Positions 1 to 7,781 of a stretch of 21,076 nucleotides of DNA are shown here, in pieces. A model generated the notes under the pieces. That model did no database searches and was not told the origin of the DNA. It worked only from the letters and a program-made list of their open reading frames with translations. The first letter of the stretch is position 1. Every line of letters starts with the position of its first letter. The stretch is from Pseudomonadota bacterium (lineage in GTDB: Bacteria; Desulfobacterota; Desulfobulbia; Desulfobulbales; Desulfocapsaceae). The translations under genes and the position numbers were made by a program. Location: the NCBI GenBank assembly GCA_023412495.1, contig JAEYNP010000050.1, positions 1 to 21,076 of the forward strand, written 5' to 3'.

Positions 1-30
1 CGTGGGCTCGGTTATGTTTATAAGAGACAG
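1..30. other. Residual Nextera sequencing adapter
   Basis: Bases 1-11 are identical to part of the Illumina Nextera read-2 adapter, and bases 12-30 match the 19-bp Tn5 mosaic end at 16 of 19 positions. The mismatches are at 12, 13 and 18, and the match ends exactly with the terminal GAGACAG at base 30. This is untrimmed library sequence, not genome. It adds ten artificial codons to the truncated minus-strand gene that runs off this end. Confidence 0.93.
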
Positions 31-1209
31 GCCGATGACCCGGCCGAGCGGGGTGCCTCCCGCGATCTCTTCCTTCAAGATCCGGCAGACGCCGGCGCCG
101 TCGCCGAAGGGCAGGACGCCCGCCTCCATGGCCACGCCGAAGGCCACCGAAGTCTCAATGGTGTCGACGCCGATGTCGTCCATGAGCTGGTCGGCCTCGG
201 CGATATGGTCGAGGTTGTCGACGCAGCAGTCGGCGCCCATGGCCCAGATCGACTCGTACTCGAAGCCCGAGGTGAGCTTGTTACCCGCCGCGTCGTTGAA
301 GACCTGGGAGCACTGGATGACGCAGCCGGGATGGCAGTTATGTTTGATCCGGCCGCCGCGGGCGAGGATCGTGTCATGCATGGTCTCGCCGGAGATGGCC
401 TCGTGGCCGGTGAACTGGCCCTTGGTGAAGTTCTGGGTAGGCAGGCCGCCAGATTCGTTGATGATGTTGACCAGGACGTTGGTGCCGTACTGGCCGAGGG
501 CCTGGCTGACCGGATGATCGACCAGGGCTTTGGCGAATCGTTTATTCGCGTCCCGGAATTTCTCCGGCTCGGCGATAGCCACCTTGCCGTCTTTCGGGTC
601 GATGGTGATGAATTTGATCTTCTTTGCACCGAGCACCGCGCCGAGCCCACCGCGGCCGCTGGAGCGCATCCCGCCGTCCGGATCCTTGATGGAGATGTTG
701 GCGGCGCACATCCGCATCTCACCGGCCTGGCCGATGGTGATGAGGCCGAGTTTACCGCCGGTCCGTTTCTCGAGCGCCTCGACCACGGCAAAATTCCCCT
801 TGCCGATCAGCTCGGTCTCCTCGTTGATGCTCACGCCTTCCGGAGTGACCGCAAGGCTGTACCATTTGTCATCCGCAGGCTTGCCCTCGATGACCAGCGC
901 CTTGACGCCCGCTTTGGCCAGCAGCTGGGCGGCGGTGCCGCCAGCGTTGGCCTCCTTGATGGTGCCGGTCAGGGGGCTCTTGGCGCCGATGGACAGGCGT
1001 CCGGAGTTGGCGGCGACCGTTCCGGACAGAAGGCCGGGAGCGATGACCAGCTTGTTCTTCGGCCCGAGCGGATGGCAGGTCGCTTCCACCTCCGCGGCGA
1101 CGATGGTCGAGGTGAGGCCGCGCCCGCCGTAAGCCGCCCACTCAGCCGGAACTTCCTCGACGGTACTGGTAAGATTGGTCATATTTACTCGAAAAATTTT
1201 GTCTGCCAT
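1..1209 (-). CDS. aor: Aldehyde:ferredoxin oxidoreductase (AOR family), 3'-truncated at contig edge
   Basis: This is a tungstopterin enzyme that oxidises aldehydes to carboxylic acids with ferredoxin as acceptor, or runs in reverse; it is expected in the cytoplasm. The protein starts MADKIFRVNM and has the AOR N-terminal domain (about residues 5-210), including the LSIGAKSPLTGTIKEANAGG and SSGRGGLGAVLGAKKIK segments typical of pterin binding. The second domain begins after about residue 215. A cysteine cluster near residues 291-299 (NCHPGCVIQC) probably holds part of the [4Fe-4S] ligand set. Only about 393 real residues are present, against the usual 600 or so, because the contig ends. The last ten codons (bases 1-30) are adapter. 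The start is supported by AAGGAG (1215-1220) five bases upstream. It lies 72 nt downstream of the moeA fusion and is probably part of the same cofactor-linked cluster. Family assignment is firm; the substrate is unknown. Confidence 0.93.
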   Translation of the reverse strand, partial: MADKIFRVNMTNLTSTVEEVPAEWAAYGGRGLTSTIVAAEVEATCHPLGPKNKLVIAPGLLSGTVAANSGRLSIGAKSPLTGTIKEANAGGTAAQLLAKAGVKALVIEGKPADDKWYSLAVTPEGVSINEETELIGKGNFAVVEALEKRTGGKLGLITIGQAGEMRMCAANISIKDPDGGMRSSGRGGLGAVLGAKKIKFITIDPKDGKVAIAEPEKFRDANKRFAKALVDHPVSQALGQYGTNVLVNIINESGGLPTQNFTKGQFTGHEAISGETMHDTILARGGRIKHNCHPGCVIQCSQVFNDAAGNKLTSGFEYESIWAMGADCCVDNLDHIAEADQLMDDIGVDTIETSVAFGVAMEAGVLPFGDGAGVCRILKEEIAGGTPLGRVIGLSLINITEPT

Positions 1210-1214
1210 GGCTT

Positions 1215-1220
1215 CTCCTT
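1215..1220 (-). promoter_or_regulatory. Ribosome binding site of the AOR gene
   Basis: On the minus strand AAGGAG lies five bases before the ATG at 1209. It fixes the start of the truncated aldehyde oxidoreductase. Confidence 0.8.
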
Positions 1221-1281
1221 GTTGTGTCTATGGTAGATATACTGAATTCTCAAAAAAGAACGGATGCGGCAAAGCCGCCCG

Positions 1282-3207
1282 CTACTGCTCGTACATAACC
1301 TTTCCGCAGTCGCGGAGATTGTAGCCGCCCAAGGTCAGGATGGCGGCATGGAAGTCGCTGTCTTGCCGGATGAGAGCCAGGATCGACGCTACTTTTCCAT
1401 CATCTAAAAATTTCTTCGGCACGATGAGATCGTATCGTTCCTCGGCCACGGGCACGAAATCGAGGTTCAGGGCATTGGCTGCCGCCCTGATACCCATGCC
1501 GGTGTCCACGCTGCCGCTCGCCACCGCGGCGGCGACGGCCATATGTGTGTACTCCTCGTGGCCGTAGCCGACGATTTCCGCCGGGTCGATTCCTTCATCC
1601 CGCAGGACCTTGTCGGTCAGAAGCCTCGTGCCGGCCCCGTTCTGCCGGTTGATGAAAGTGTGGCGCTCGCGGGCGATATCGGCAAATCCTTTGATATTTT
1701 TCGGATTATCCTTGGCGACGATGAGGCCCTGCTCGCGATGGCAGAGATTGATCAGCTGCAGCGGGATGCCTTTCAGGAAGCGCTGGATGAAGCTGATGTT
1801 GTACTCGCCGGTCGCCTCGTCCAGCAGATGGCTGCCGGCGAAGTGGGCCTCGCCGCGGCGGATGGCCATGATCCCGCCCATCGAACCCACATGGGCGGAT
1901 GAGACGCGGACGATGGGCCTCCGCTTGTGCAGATGGTTGGCAAGAAGGTCGAGGATGTTGTCGTGGCTGCCGATGCAGACCGCCGTGGCGTCCACCTCGG
2001 TCTGCGGGCGAAGCAGCTCGATCCGCACCTTTTCCCCCGCGCCGACGCCCTCGCTGCCGGCCGGGATGGTCAAGAGACCGTCGGCCCGCACCAGCGACAT
2101 CACCGCACCCGCTCCCTTGCCTGACGGGGTGGCCATGAGGTTGTCGCCAACCCGGCCGAGGGTAATCCGCACGAACTGGTCGACGCCCATGGGCGAATGG
2201 AGCGGCCGGGAAAGCGTCGCCTCGACAGAATGCGACTCCGGCTCGCCCTGGCCGAGGAATGCGGAGATCATTTCCCGGAGGAAGACCCGCATGGTCAGGA
2301 GGGCCGACACCGGGTAGCCGGGCAGGCCGATCACCGGGGTGTCGCCGATCATGGCGAGGATCACCGGCTTGCCTGGCTTTATGGCCACGCCGTGGACGAT
2401 CACCTCGCCCACCTCGGCCAGCACCTTGGCGCTGTAGTCGCGGGTTCCTGCGGAGGCCCCGGCATTGAGGACCACCAGATCGTTTTCCGCGGCTGCCTTT
2501 ATCAAGGTTTCGCGCAGCAGCGCCGGATCGTCCATCACCGGCAGGGCGCGGGAGGCGTTGGCCCCCCATTCGTTCAGGTAGCCGGCGAGAATCCGGGTAT
2601 TGAACTCGATGATCTGGCCCGGCTGCGGCTCGCGGTCCGGCTGGATCAGCTCGCTGCCGGTGGGGATGACGAGCGCCTTGGGCGGCCGCTGCACGCGGAC
2701 CCTGGTTACGCCGGTGGCGAGCATCGCCCCCTGGTCGATGGCACGCACCCGGTGGCCTTCCGGCAGGATGAGTTCGGTTGCGACGATATCCTCGCCGATA
2801 TTGCGCACATGCTGCCAGGGGGTGGCGGGACTGTTCAGTTCGACCTCGCTTTCGCTTACATAGTGGACATCCTCGATCATCACCACCGCATTGCAGCCTT
2901 CCGGGATGGCGTTGCCGGTGTTGACCGGGTGGAAGCGGTCCTTTTTCAGGCGCACCGGCCTTGCCTCGCTGGCTCCGGCCAGGTCGAGGAAGTGGACGGC
3001 GATGCCGTCCATGGCGGCTGCATTGTAGGAAGGCGACGAGCGCCGGGCGAAGACCGGCTCGGCGAGAATGCGGCCATGGGCATCGTCCACGGCGACCTCT
3101 TCGGTCGGTTTCCTGGCATAAAAGCCATGCCGGGTCAGGGCCTCGTGCCACAACCGTTTCGCCTCGGCAAGAGGCTTGTTGCTTACATAGATATTTTGGG
3201 TGTTCAT
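1282..3207 (-). CDS. moeA: MoeA-type molybdopterin molybdenumtransferase fused to a periplasmic-binding-like domain
   Basis: The first ~400 residues form a complete MoeA: the N-terminal region with AAAMDG (Asp67), the MoCF-biosynthesis core with IPTGSE (about 182-187) and AGASAGTRDY (249-258), then the MoeA C-terminal domain. MoeA inserts molybdate or tungstate into adenylylated pterin. Residues ~405-641 are a PBP-like (PF12727/COG1910-type) domain, which in related proteins resembles molybdate-binding proteins and LysR effector domains. No signal peptide is visible, so it should be cytoplasmic, where it may hold or sense the oxyanion. The ATG overlaps the upstream moeA stop in an ATGA motif, indicating translational coupling. 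Its position beside an aldehyde oxidoreductase suggests tungsten rather than molybdenum delivery, but this is inference. The catalytic loop reads SAG rather than the more common SVG, as is usual in such fusions. Confidence 0.92.
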   Translation of the reverse strand: MNTQNIYVSNKPLAEAKRLWHEALTRHGFYARKPTEEVAVDDAHGRILAEPVFARRSSPSYNAAAMDGIAVHFLDLAGASEARPVRLKKDRFHPVNTGNAIPEGCNAVVMIEDVHYVSESEVELNSPATPWQHVRNIGEDIVATELILPEGHRVRAIDQGAMLATGVTRVRVQRPPKALVIPTGSELIQPDREPQPGQIIEFNTRILAGYLNEWGANASRALPVMDDPALLRETLIKAAAENDLVVLNAGASAGTRDYSAKVLAEVGEVIVHGVAIKPGKPVILAMIGDTPVIGLPGYPVSALLTMRVFLREMISAFLGQGEPESHSVEATLSRPLHSPMGVDQFVRITLGRVGDNLMATPSGKGAGAVMSLVRADGLLTIPAGSEGVGAGEKVRIELLRPQTEVDATAVCIGSHDNILDLLANHLHKRRPIVRVSSAHVGSMGGIMAIRRGEAHFAGSHLLDEATGEYNISFIQRFLKGIPLQLINLCHREQGLIVAKDNPKNIKGFADIARERHTFINRQNGAGTRLLTDKVLRDEGIDPAEIVGYGHEEYTHMAVAAAVASGSVDTGMGIRAAANALNLDFVPVAEERYDLIVPKKFLDDGKVASILALIRQDSDFHAAILTLGGYNLRDCGKVMYEQ

Positions 3208-4481
3208 TCGTACAGATAAACTTTGATGACGGTGTTTTCAGTTACCCCCTGGCCGTCCTCGTCGATGAGGAAATAGCCATGGGCCCGGGAAAGGGTTGAG
3301 ATGGAGCCCGACTTGCCGAGGATCGGCTCGGCCCGGAAGCCGCCGTCCTCCTTCATCAGTTTCACCCGGATCACATCCTTTCTGCCCGGTGCGGAGTTGA
3401 GGTTGCGGGACAGCCTCGCCTCGACGGAGGGCAATGGCAACTCGAACTTCCGGATCCCGGAAAGCCGGGCGATCGCAGGTCGTACGAAAATATCGAAGCA
3501 GACCATGGCCGAGACAGGATGGCCGGGCAGGCCGAAAAGGGGTTTGCTCCCGCTCATGCCGATAAGGATCGGTTTGCCGGGTTTGAGCGTCACCCCGTGG
3601 ACCAGGACGCCCGGCGGACCCATCGCCTCGACCATCCGCTCCCCGAGATCCCGGATCCCCACGGAACTGCCGCCGGAGAAGAGGACGATATCGCTTTCAG
3701 CAACCGCCTGTTGCATGGCCGGCAGAAAGGTCTCCTCCCGGTCGGGGACGATGCCGTAATCGATGTATTCTCCTCCCGCCCGCAGGACCTGGCCGGCCAG
3801 GGCGAGCCTATTGATATCGCGGATCTGGCCCGGCTGAGGCACCGCGCTGTGGGGAACGATTTCATCGCCGGTGGACAGGATGCCGACCCGGACTTTTTTC
3901 GTGACGGTTACCTCGGTCACTCCCAGACCGGCCAGCAGGCCGATATCCTGGGGGCGCAGCAGCTGTCCGGCGGGCAGGGCCTGTTCGCCCTCGCTGATAT
4001 CTTCGCCGCGCTGGATGAGATTGGTGCCGGCCCCGACCCCCTTGACCACCTCGATCATGCTCTCGTCGAGTGGCACGGTATGCTCCAGCATCACCACGCT
4101 GTCGGCCCCCTGAGGGAGCAGCCCGCCGGTGGGAATCTTGTGGCAGCAGCCTTTTTTAACCTCGCCTTGAGGAACCTCGCCCATCTTCACCTCGCCGGTG
4201 ATGTCGAGGTAGCAGGGCATCGACTGGCTGGCTCCGAAGGTGTCGGCGGCGCGAACGGCGTAGCCGTCCATGGTGGAGCGGGCTTGCCGGGGCAGATCCT
4301 CGCGGGCGGTGACCGGCTCTGCCAGAACCCGGTCGTAGGCCTGGGCGAGCGGAACGGTGTCAGTGCCGATTTTCACTCCCTCCAGTGCCTGGAGGAGGGT
4401 GTTCAGGGCCTGCCGTACCGAGACGAGACCGCTGCGGCCGAGCATGTCTTTGGTGTTTGTCGAGTTGCCCGTATCAGTCAT
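3204..4481 (-). CDS. moeA: Molybdopterin molybdenumtransferase MoeA
   Basis: This 425-aa protein is of normal MoeA length. It shows STMDGYAV (Asp72), a MoCF-biosynthesis core with LSTGDEIV (about 202-209), FSGGSSVGIRD (268-278) and GVTLKPGKP, followed by GLPGHPVSAMVCF and a C-terminal domain. It catalyses metal insertion into molybdopterin-AMP to give the active Mo- or W-pterin cofactor. It overlaps the upstream unknown gene by 8 nt and the downstream moeA fusion by 4 nt, so the three are almost certainly co-translated. Two different MoeA proteins side by side are consistent with division of labour, for example tungsten versus molybdenum, but sequence alone does not show which metal each handles. 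Confidence 0.95.
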   Translation of the reverse strand: MTDTGNSTNTKDMLGRSGLVSVRQALNTLLQALEGVKIGTDTVPLAQAYDRVLAEPVTAREDLPRQARSTMDGYAVRAADTFGASQSMPCYLDITGEVKMGEVPQGEVKKGCCHKIPTGGLLPQGADSVVMLEHTVPLDESMIEVVKGVGAGTNLIQRGEDISEGEQALPAGQLLRPQDIGLLAGLGVTEVTVTKKVRVGILSTGDEIVPHSAVPQPGQIRDINRLALAGQVLRAGGEYIDYGIVPDREETFLPAMQQAVAESDIVLFSGGSSVGIRDLGERMVEAMGPPGVLVHGVTLKPGKPILIGMSGSKPLFGLPGHPVSAMVCFDIFVRPAIARLSGIRKFELPLPSVEARLSRNLNSAPGRKDVIRVKLMKEDGGFRAEPILGKSGSISTLSRAHGYFLIDEDGQGVTENTVIKVYLYE

Positions 4482-5079
4482 CCGCTTTTTCTATGGTGAG
4501 GTGAGTTCTGTCATGCTCGGCCAGGTACCGGGCAAGGTCCGGAAGATCGATGTTGGCACCGTCTGCCTGGATGAGATGGATCTCTTGCAGCAGGTTGGCG
4601 CGCCGCTCGAAAAACTCCGCGAGGGTCTTGGTCTGCAGGCAGACACCCCGGCGCAGCAGTTCCTCGCCGCGTTCCCTGGCGATGCTGTTGAAGAGCTTTA
4701 AGATCACGGTAATGATCTCGTTTTTCTGCGGGTCCGAGGTCTTCGCTGCCGTATCGGTGCGCAGGGCGGCATGGAAGCTGTTCTTGCGAAATATGGCCCC
4801 GGCCAGGCCCGGCATCGCCGCGGATAGGGCAAGCACGGGCTTTTCGCCCGCGAGGGGAATGGTCAGGTCGTCGACCGCCGTGCCGTTCAGGAAAATGGTC
4901 TGCACCACTTCGGCCAGGTAATCGGCGGTAAATCCCGGAAAACCGCCGAGGAAACGGCCGAGGGAAGTGCCGTTTTCGGTTTTTGCCTCTATCCCGGACT
5001 GCAGCAGGGTGGTAAAGAGAGGCAGACTTGTGCCCGACACTTTCAGGGTGAGTCGGGATAAAGGTTGTTGCTCTTTCAT
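4474..5079 (-). CDS. Conserved-looking protein of unknown function heading the Mo/W cofactor cluster
   Basis: I do not recognise the family of this 201-aa protein. It has no signal peptide or membrane segment. The N-terminal ~100 residues appear beta-rich and contain a compact motif, IFLNGTAVDDL followed by LALSAAMPGLAGAIFR. The C-terminal half looks helical (KLFNSIARERGEELLRR, then FFERRANLLQEIH). Cysteine is nearly absent, so metal binding by a thiol cluster is unlikely. Its end overlaps moeA by 8 nt, tying it to molybdenum/tungsten cofactor assembly or to the downstream aldehyde oxidoreductase. Codon use and GC match the neighbours, so it does not look recently acquired. The start is the first ATG; no clear Shine-Dalgarno precedes it. 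A role as accessory or partner protein is only inferred from position. Confidence 0.8.
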   Translation of the reverse strand: MKEQQPLSRLTLKVSGTSLPLFTTLLQSGIEAKTENGTSLGRFLGGFPGFTADYLAEVVQTIFLNGTAVDDLTIPLAGEKPVLALSAAMPGLAGAIFRKNSFHAALRTDTAAKTSDPQKNEIITVILKLFNSIARERGEELLRRGVCLQTKTLAEFFERRANLLQEIHLIQADGANIDLPDLARYLAEHDRTHLTIEKADD

Positions 5080-5217
5080 GAAGAGATATTACACTAGGGT
5101 TAATGGCGGAAAGGCCCTGTGGGCAGAAAAACCTCAGCTCAGTATATCATTTTCCGGCCATTTACAAGAGAACAAAATCAGCCGTTTTATACTTATACTT
5201 TCCTTAAAGGATAAAAA
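5080..5217. promoter_or_regulatory. Divergent intergenic region with candidate -10 elements for gpmI
   Basis: This AT-rich spacer separates the minus-strand Mo/W cluster from plus-strand gpmI and must hold promoters for both. On the plus strand two TATACT hexamers (5188-5193 and 5194-5199) resemble -10 boxes. TTTACA at 5161-5166 resembles a -35, but the spacing (21 nt or more) is too long, so the pairing is doubtful. AAAGGA at 5206-5211 is a good ribosome binding site six bases before the gpmI ATG. No convincing -35 was found for the minus strand. Confidence 0.4.
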
Positions 5218-6846
5218 ATGACAGTGCAAGCTCTTTCACCACTTGCCGGATATATCGCTTTCTCCGGTCCGGTCGTGACCGTCATAATGGATGGCATGGG
5301 CATAGGATCGCGGGATGAACGCGACGGTGTCTTCGTCGCCCATACGCCGGTCCTCGACGAACTGTTCCGGGAGCCGCTGATGGTGCGGCTGAAGGCCCAT
5401 GGCACGGCGGTGGGGCTCCCGTCGGACGGCGACATGGGCAACTCCGAGGTCGGCCACAACGCCCTAGGGGCGGGCCGGGTGTTTTCCCAGGGGGCGAAGC
5501 TGGTCAACGAGGCCATCGCCTCCGGCCGCATCTTCGAAGGAATTGCCTGGCAGGAGGTGAGAAAGATCGGCCAGAACGGAGGGACGATCCACTTCATCGG
5601 CATGGTCTCAGACGGCAATGTCCACAGTCATATCGATCAGCTCTACGCCCTCCTCGACCGTTGTGCTGCGGAAGGCTTCAAGCGGGTCAGGGTCCACGCC
5701 CTGCTTGACGGGCGGGATGTCGACCAGAAGAGCGCCCTGCGCTACCTCGGCCCGCTCGAGGAGAAACTCGCGGGGCTCTCGCGGGACGGCCGCGATTACC
5801 GTATCGCCTCCGGCGGCGGCCGGATGGTCACCACCATGGACCGCTACAACGCCAACTGGCCGGTGGTCGAAAACGGCTGGAAAGCCCATGTCCTCGGGGT
5901 GGGGCGGAGGTTCGGTTCGGCCGCCGAGGCAGTGACCCGTTACTACGAGGAAGACCCGGCCATGACCGATCAGTACATGCACAGCTTCGTCATCGCCGAC
6001 AACAAGGGACCGGTGGGGACCATCGAGGACGGCGACGGGGTTGTCTTCTTCAACTTCCGCGGCGACCGGGCCATCGAGATCTCCCGGGCCTTCGAGGAGC
6101 CCGATTTCGCCGAGTTCGACCGGCAGCGGGTGCCGCGGGTCTTTTACGCCGGGATGATGCAGTATGACGGCGACGCCATGATCCCGAGGAAATACCTGGT
6201 TGAGCCGCCGGCCATCGACAGGACCCTGGGCGAGTACTTCTGCGCCTGCAATATCACCTCTTACGCGATTTCAGAAACCCAGAAGTTCGGCCACGTCACC
6301 TATTTCTGGAACGGCAACCGCTCCGGCTATATCGACAGGGATCTGGAAAAATACGACGAGGTCGAGTCCGACCGGATAACCTTCGACCTGAAGCCATGGA
6401 TGAAGGCCGGCGAGATCACCGATCGGGTGGTCGAGGCCATCCTCAGCGGCAAGTACAAATTCATCCGCCTGAACTACGCCAACGGCGACATGGTCGGCCA
6501 CACCGGGATGGTGCCTGCGATCCGGATAGCCGTGGAAACCGTTGACCTCTGTCTGCACCGGGTGCTGCAGGCGGTGGAGAAGATGGGCGGCGTCGCCGTC
6601 GTCACCGCCGATCACGGCAACGCCGACTGCATGTGGACCGAGAAAAACGGCAAGAGATCGCCGATGGTCGCCCACACCCTCAACCCCGTGCCTTTCATCG
6701 TCAAGGATTACAGCGGCGCCAACCGGTTTCGGTTGAGCAACGTGCAAAATCCCGGACTAGCCAATATTGCCGCGACCCTCTGCTTTCTCCTGGGCGTCCA
6801 GCCTCCCGAGGATTACGAACCGGCCCTGCTGGAGCTGGTGCGATAA
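5218..6846 (+). CDS. gpmI: 2,3-bisphosphoglycerate-independent phosphoglycerate mutase
   Basis: This enzyme interconverts 3- and 2-phosphoglycerate in glycolysis and gluconeogenesis, using two Mn2+ ions and a phosphoserine intermediate. The N-terminal metal site is visible in VIMDGMGIG (about 22-30), and the catalytic serine is Ser76 in GDMGNSEVGHNALGAGRV. The substrate-binding insertion contains DGRDVDQKSA. The C-terminal metal ligands lie in NYANGDMVGHTG and VTADHGNADCM. At 542 aa it is slightly longer than the common ~510 aa form, partly from a ~16-residue N-terminal extension before the core. The start is supported by AAAGGA at 5206-5211. It is the first gene of a plus-strand pair with the DarP-like gene 22 nt downstream. 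Confidence 0.97.
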   Translation: MTVQALSPLAGYIAFSGPVVTVIMDGMGIGSRDERDGVFVAHTPVLDELFREPLMVRLKAHGTAVGLPSDGDMGNSEVGHNALGAGRVFSQGAKLVNEAIASGRIFEGIAWQEVRKIGQNGGTIHFIGMVSDGNVHSHIDQLYALLDRCAAEGFKRVRVHALLDGRDVDQKSALRYLGPLEEKLAGLSRDGRDYRIASGGGRMVTTMDRYNANWPVVENGWKAHVLGVGRRFGSAAEAVTRYYEEDPAMTDQYMHSFVIADNKGPVGTIEDGDGVVFFNFRGDRAIEISRAFEEPDFAEFDRQRVPRVFYAGMMQYDGDAMIPRKYLVEPPAIDRTLGEYFCACNITSYAISETQKFGHVTYFWNGNRSGYIDRDLEKYDEVESDRITFDLKPWMKAGEITDRVVEAILSGKYKFIRLNYANGDMVGHTGMVPAIRIAVETVDLCLHRVLQAVEKMGGVAVVTADHGNADCMWTEKNGKRSPMVAHTLNPVPFIVKDYSGANRFRLSNVQNPGLANIAATLCFLLGVQPPEDYEPALLELVR

Positions 6847-6868
6847 CCGCTTACGATCATCAGACTAT

Positions 6869-7414
6869 ATGACCGAAAAAATCAGCAGATCGGCCCTGAA
6901 AAGACGTTTCAAGGACGAGGAGCAGATGGCCCAGGAGTTGGCCATGCTCACCGACCGCGACCTGAAGGTCCTGCCTGCCGGCCAGGCGGTGAAGGACGAA
7001 ATCCTCAGCTGCCGAAACATGAAAGGCGGCGCCCGGAAACGCCAGATAAAACATCTGGCCAAAGTCATGCGGGAAGACTCGGTGGAGATGATCCTCGATT
7101 TTCTTACCGAGCGCAAGGGCTCCCAGGCCAAGGCCAACATGATGCACCGCGAGGCGGAAAGGCTGCGGGATGTGATCATCAACGAGGCCATCGAGTACCA
7201 GCAGCATGCCCTGCAGATGGGAGAGATATGGGAACCCGACTGGCCGGGCGAAGAACTCGCGGCGGTGGTGAAGAGATACCCCGTGGACGAGGTCGACTTG
7301 CGCAAGACCGTTTTTCAATATGTGAAGACGAGGGTTCACCATCAAAACCGGGAGGTCTTCCGGATCATCAAGGCCGCGCTCGAAAAAGAGGAAATGCTGA
7401 AAAGGCTGGTGTGA
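6869..7414 (+). CDS. darP: DarP/YjgA-like (DUF615) ribosome-associated protein
   Basis: This 181-aa, highly charged, almost entirely helical protein aligns by eye with E. coli YjgA/DarP. It has an N-terminal S-R-S-x-L-K-R-R segment, then LPAGQAVKDEILSCRNMKGG, RKRQIKHLAKVMRE and a helix with NMMHREAERLRDVIINE. All are in the same order as the family pattern of helix-rich blocks. DarP binds pre-50S particles and aids late large-subunit maturation; that role is taken from the family. The C-terminus ends in a long helix (QYVKTRVHHQNREVFRIIKAALEKEEML). The chosen ATG lies 22 nt after gpmI; it lacks a strong Shine-Dalgarno, so coupling to gpmI translation is plausible. The upstream in-frame extension inside gpmI was rejected. 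Confidence 0.75.
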   Translation: MTEKISRSALKRRFKDEEQMAQELAMLTDRDLKVLPAGQAVKDEILSCRNMKGGARKRQIKHLAKVMREDSVEMILDFLTERKGSQAKANMMHREAERLRDVIINEAIEYQQHALQMGEIWEPDWPGEELAAVVKRYPVDEVDLRKTVFQYVKTRVHHQNREVFRIIKAALEKEEMLKRLV

Positions 7415-7520
7415 AATGAGGCTCGGGTGCGGTCCGTGGGGCACGTATAACCTTGGATCAGGGAGAGCTTGGACGATCGGGATCGGTCACTGGGGGTGCG
7501 GGCGATCAAAAGGATCACCC

Positions 7521-7552
7521 CTACGGACAGCCGACGCTACGGACAGCTGTCG
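7521..7552. repeat. Tandem 16-bp duplication with internal 10-bp palindrome
   Basis: CTACGGACAGC occurs at 7521-7531 and again at 7537-7547. The full 16-bp units match at 14 of 16 positions. The second unit creates the perfect palindrome GACAGCTGTC at 7542-7551. A hairpin-forming 8-bp inverted repeat (7500-7520) lies immediately upstream. Confidence 0.8.
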
Positions 7553-7622
7553 AAAGTATGCCAGCAGCCGATAACCAACCAGTACCATTGATAAAGCCAT
7601 AAAAAGTGCTCCAAACCGTGGA

Positions 7623-7751
7623 GATGGACTCTGGAAAAAGTTCGATATACGAGGCGTAGTGTCTGAAACGGTGCTTTGGTAGTACATATGGTACAGCGAA
7701 GCGCCGTTTCAGACCTATAACGAAGTAGATCGGACTTTTTACGAGTCCATC
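7623..7751. repeat. Long imperfect inverted repeat (129 nt), MITE-like or structured RNA
   Basis: Two arms of about 54 nt face each other. The outer ends GATGGACTC (7623-7631) and GAGTCCATC (7743-7751) are perfect complements. Inside them AAAAAGTTCGAT pairs with ATCGGACTTTTT with one wobble. The inner arms at 7661-7676 and 7699-7714 are complementary over 16 positions with a single G-T wobble. A less well matched stretch lies between. The loop (7677-7698) contains a further small palindrome around ACATATGGT. No transposase gene or clear target-site duplication is seen, so a non-autonomous element or a structured transcript are both possible. Confidence 0.75.
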
Positions 7752-7781
7752 ATCATTAAGACTATTCATAAGAGAAGAGAA

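Larger units (their letters stand above)
7415..7781. other. Non-coding repeat-rich spacer
   Basis: There is no supportable gene between darP and the small coiled-coil ORF. The stretch holds a hairpin (GGGCGATC at 7500-7507 with GATCACCC at 7513-7520), a 2 x 16-bp tandem duplication and a long imperfect inverted repeat, listed separately. Open frames on the minus strand here have no ribosome binding site and read through the inverted repeat, so I treat them as chance. Confidence 0.65.

Noticed and set aside
5161..5193. TTTACA and TATACT as a gpmI promoter pair
   Set aside because: The spacer is 21 nt, outside the usual 16-18; kept only as a weak -10 candidate.
7487..7687. Minus-strand 66-aa frame in the repeat spacer
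   Set aside because: It reads through one arm of the inverted repeat and the tandem duplication, with no ribosome site and no neighbour-like codon use.
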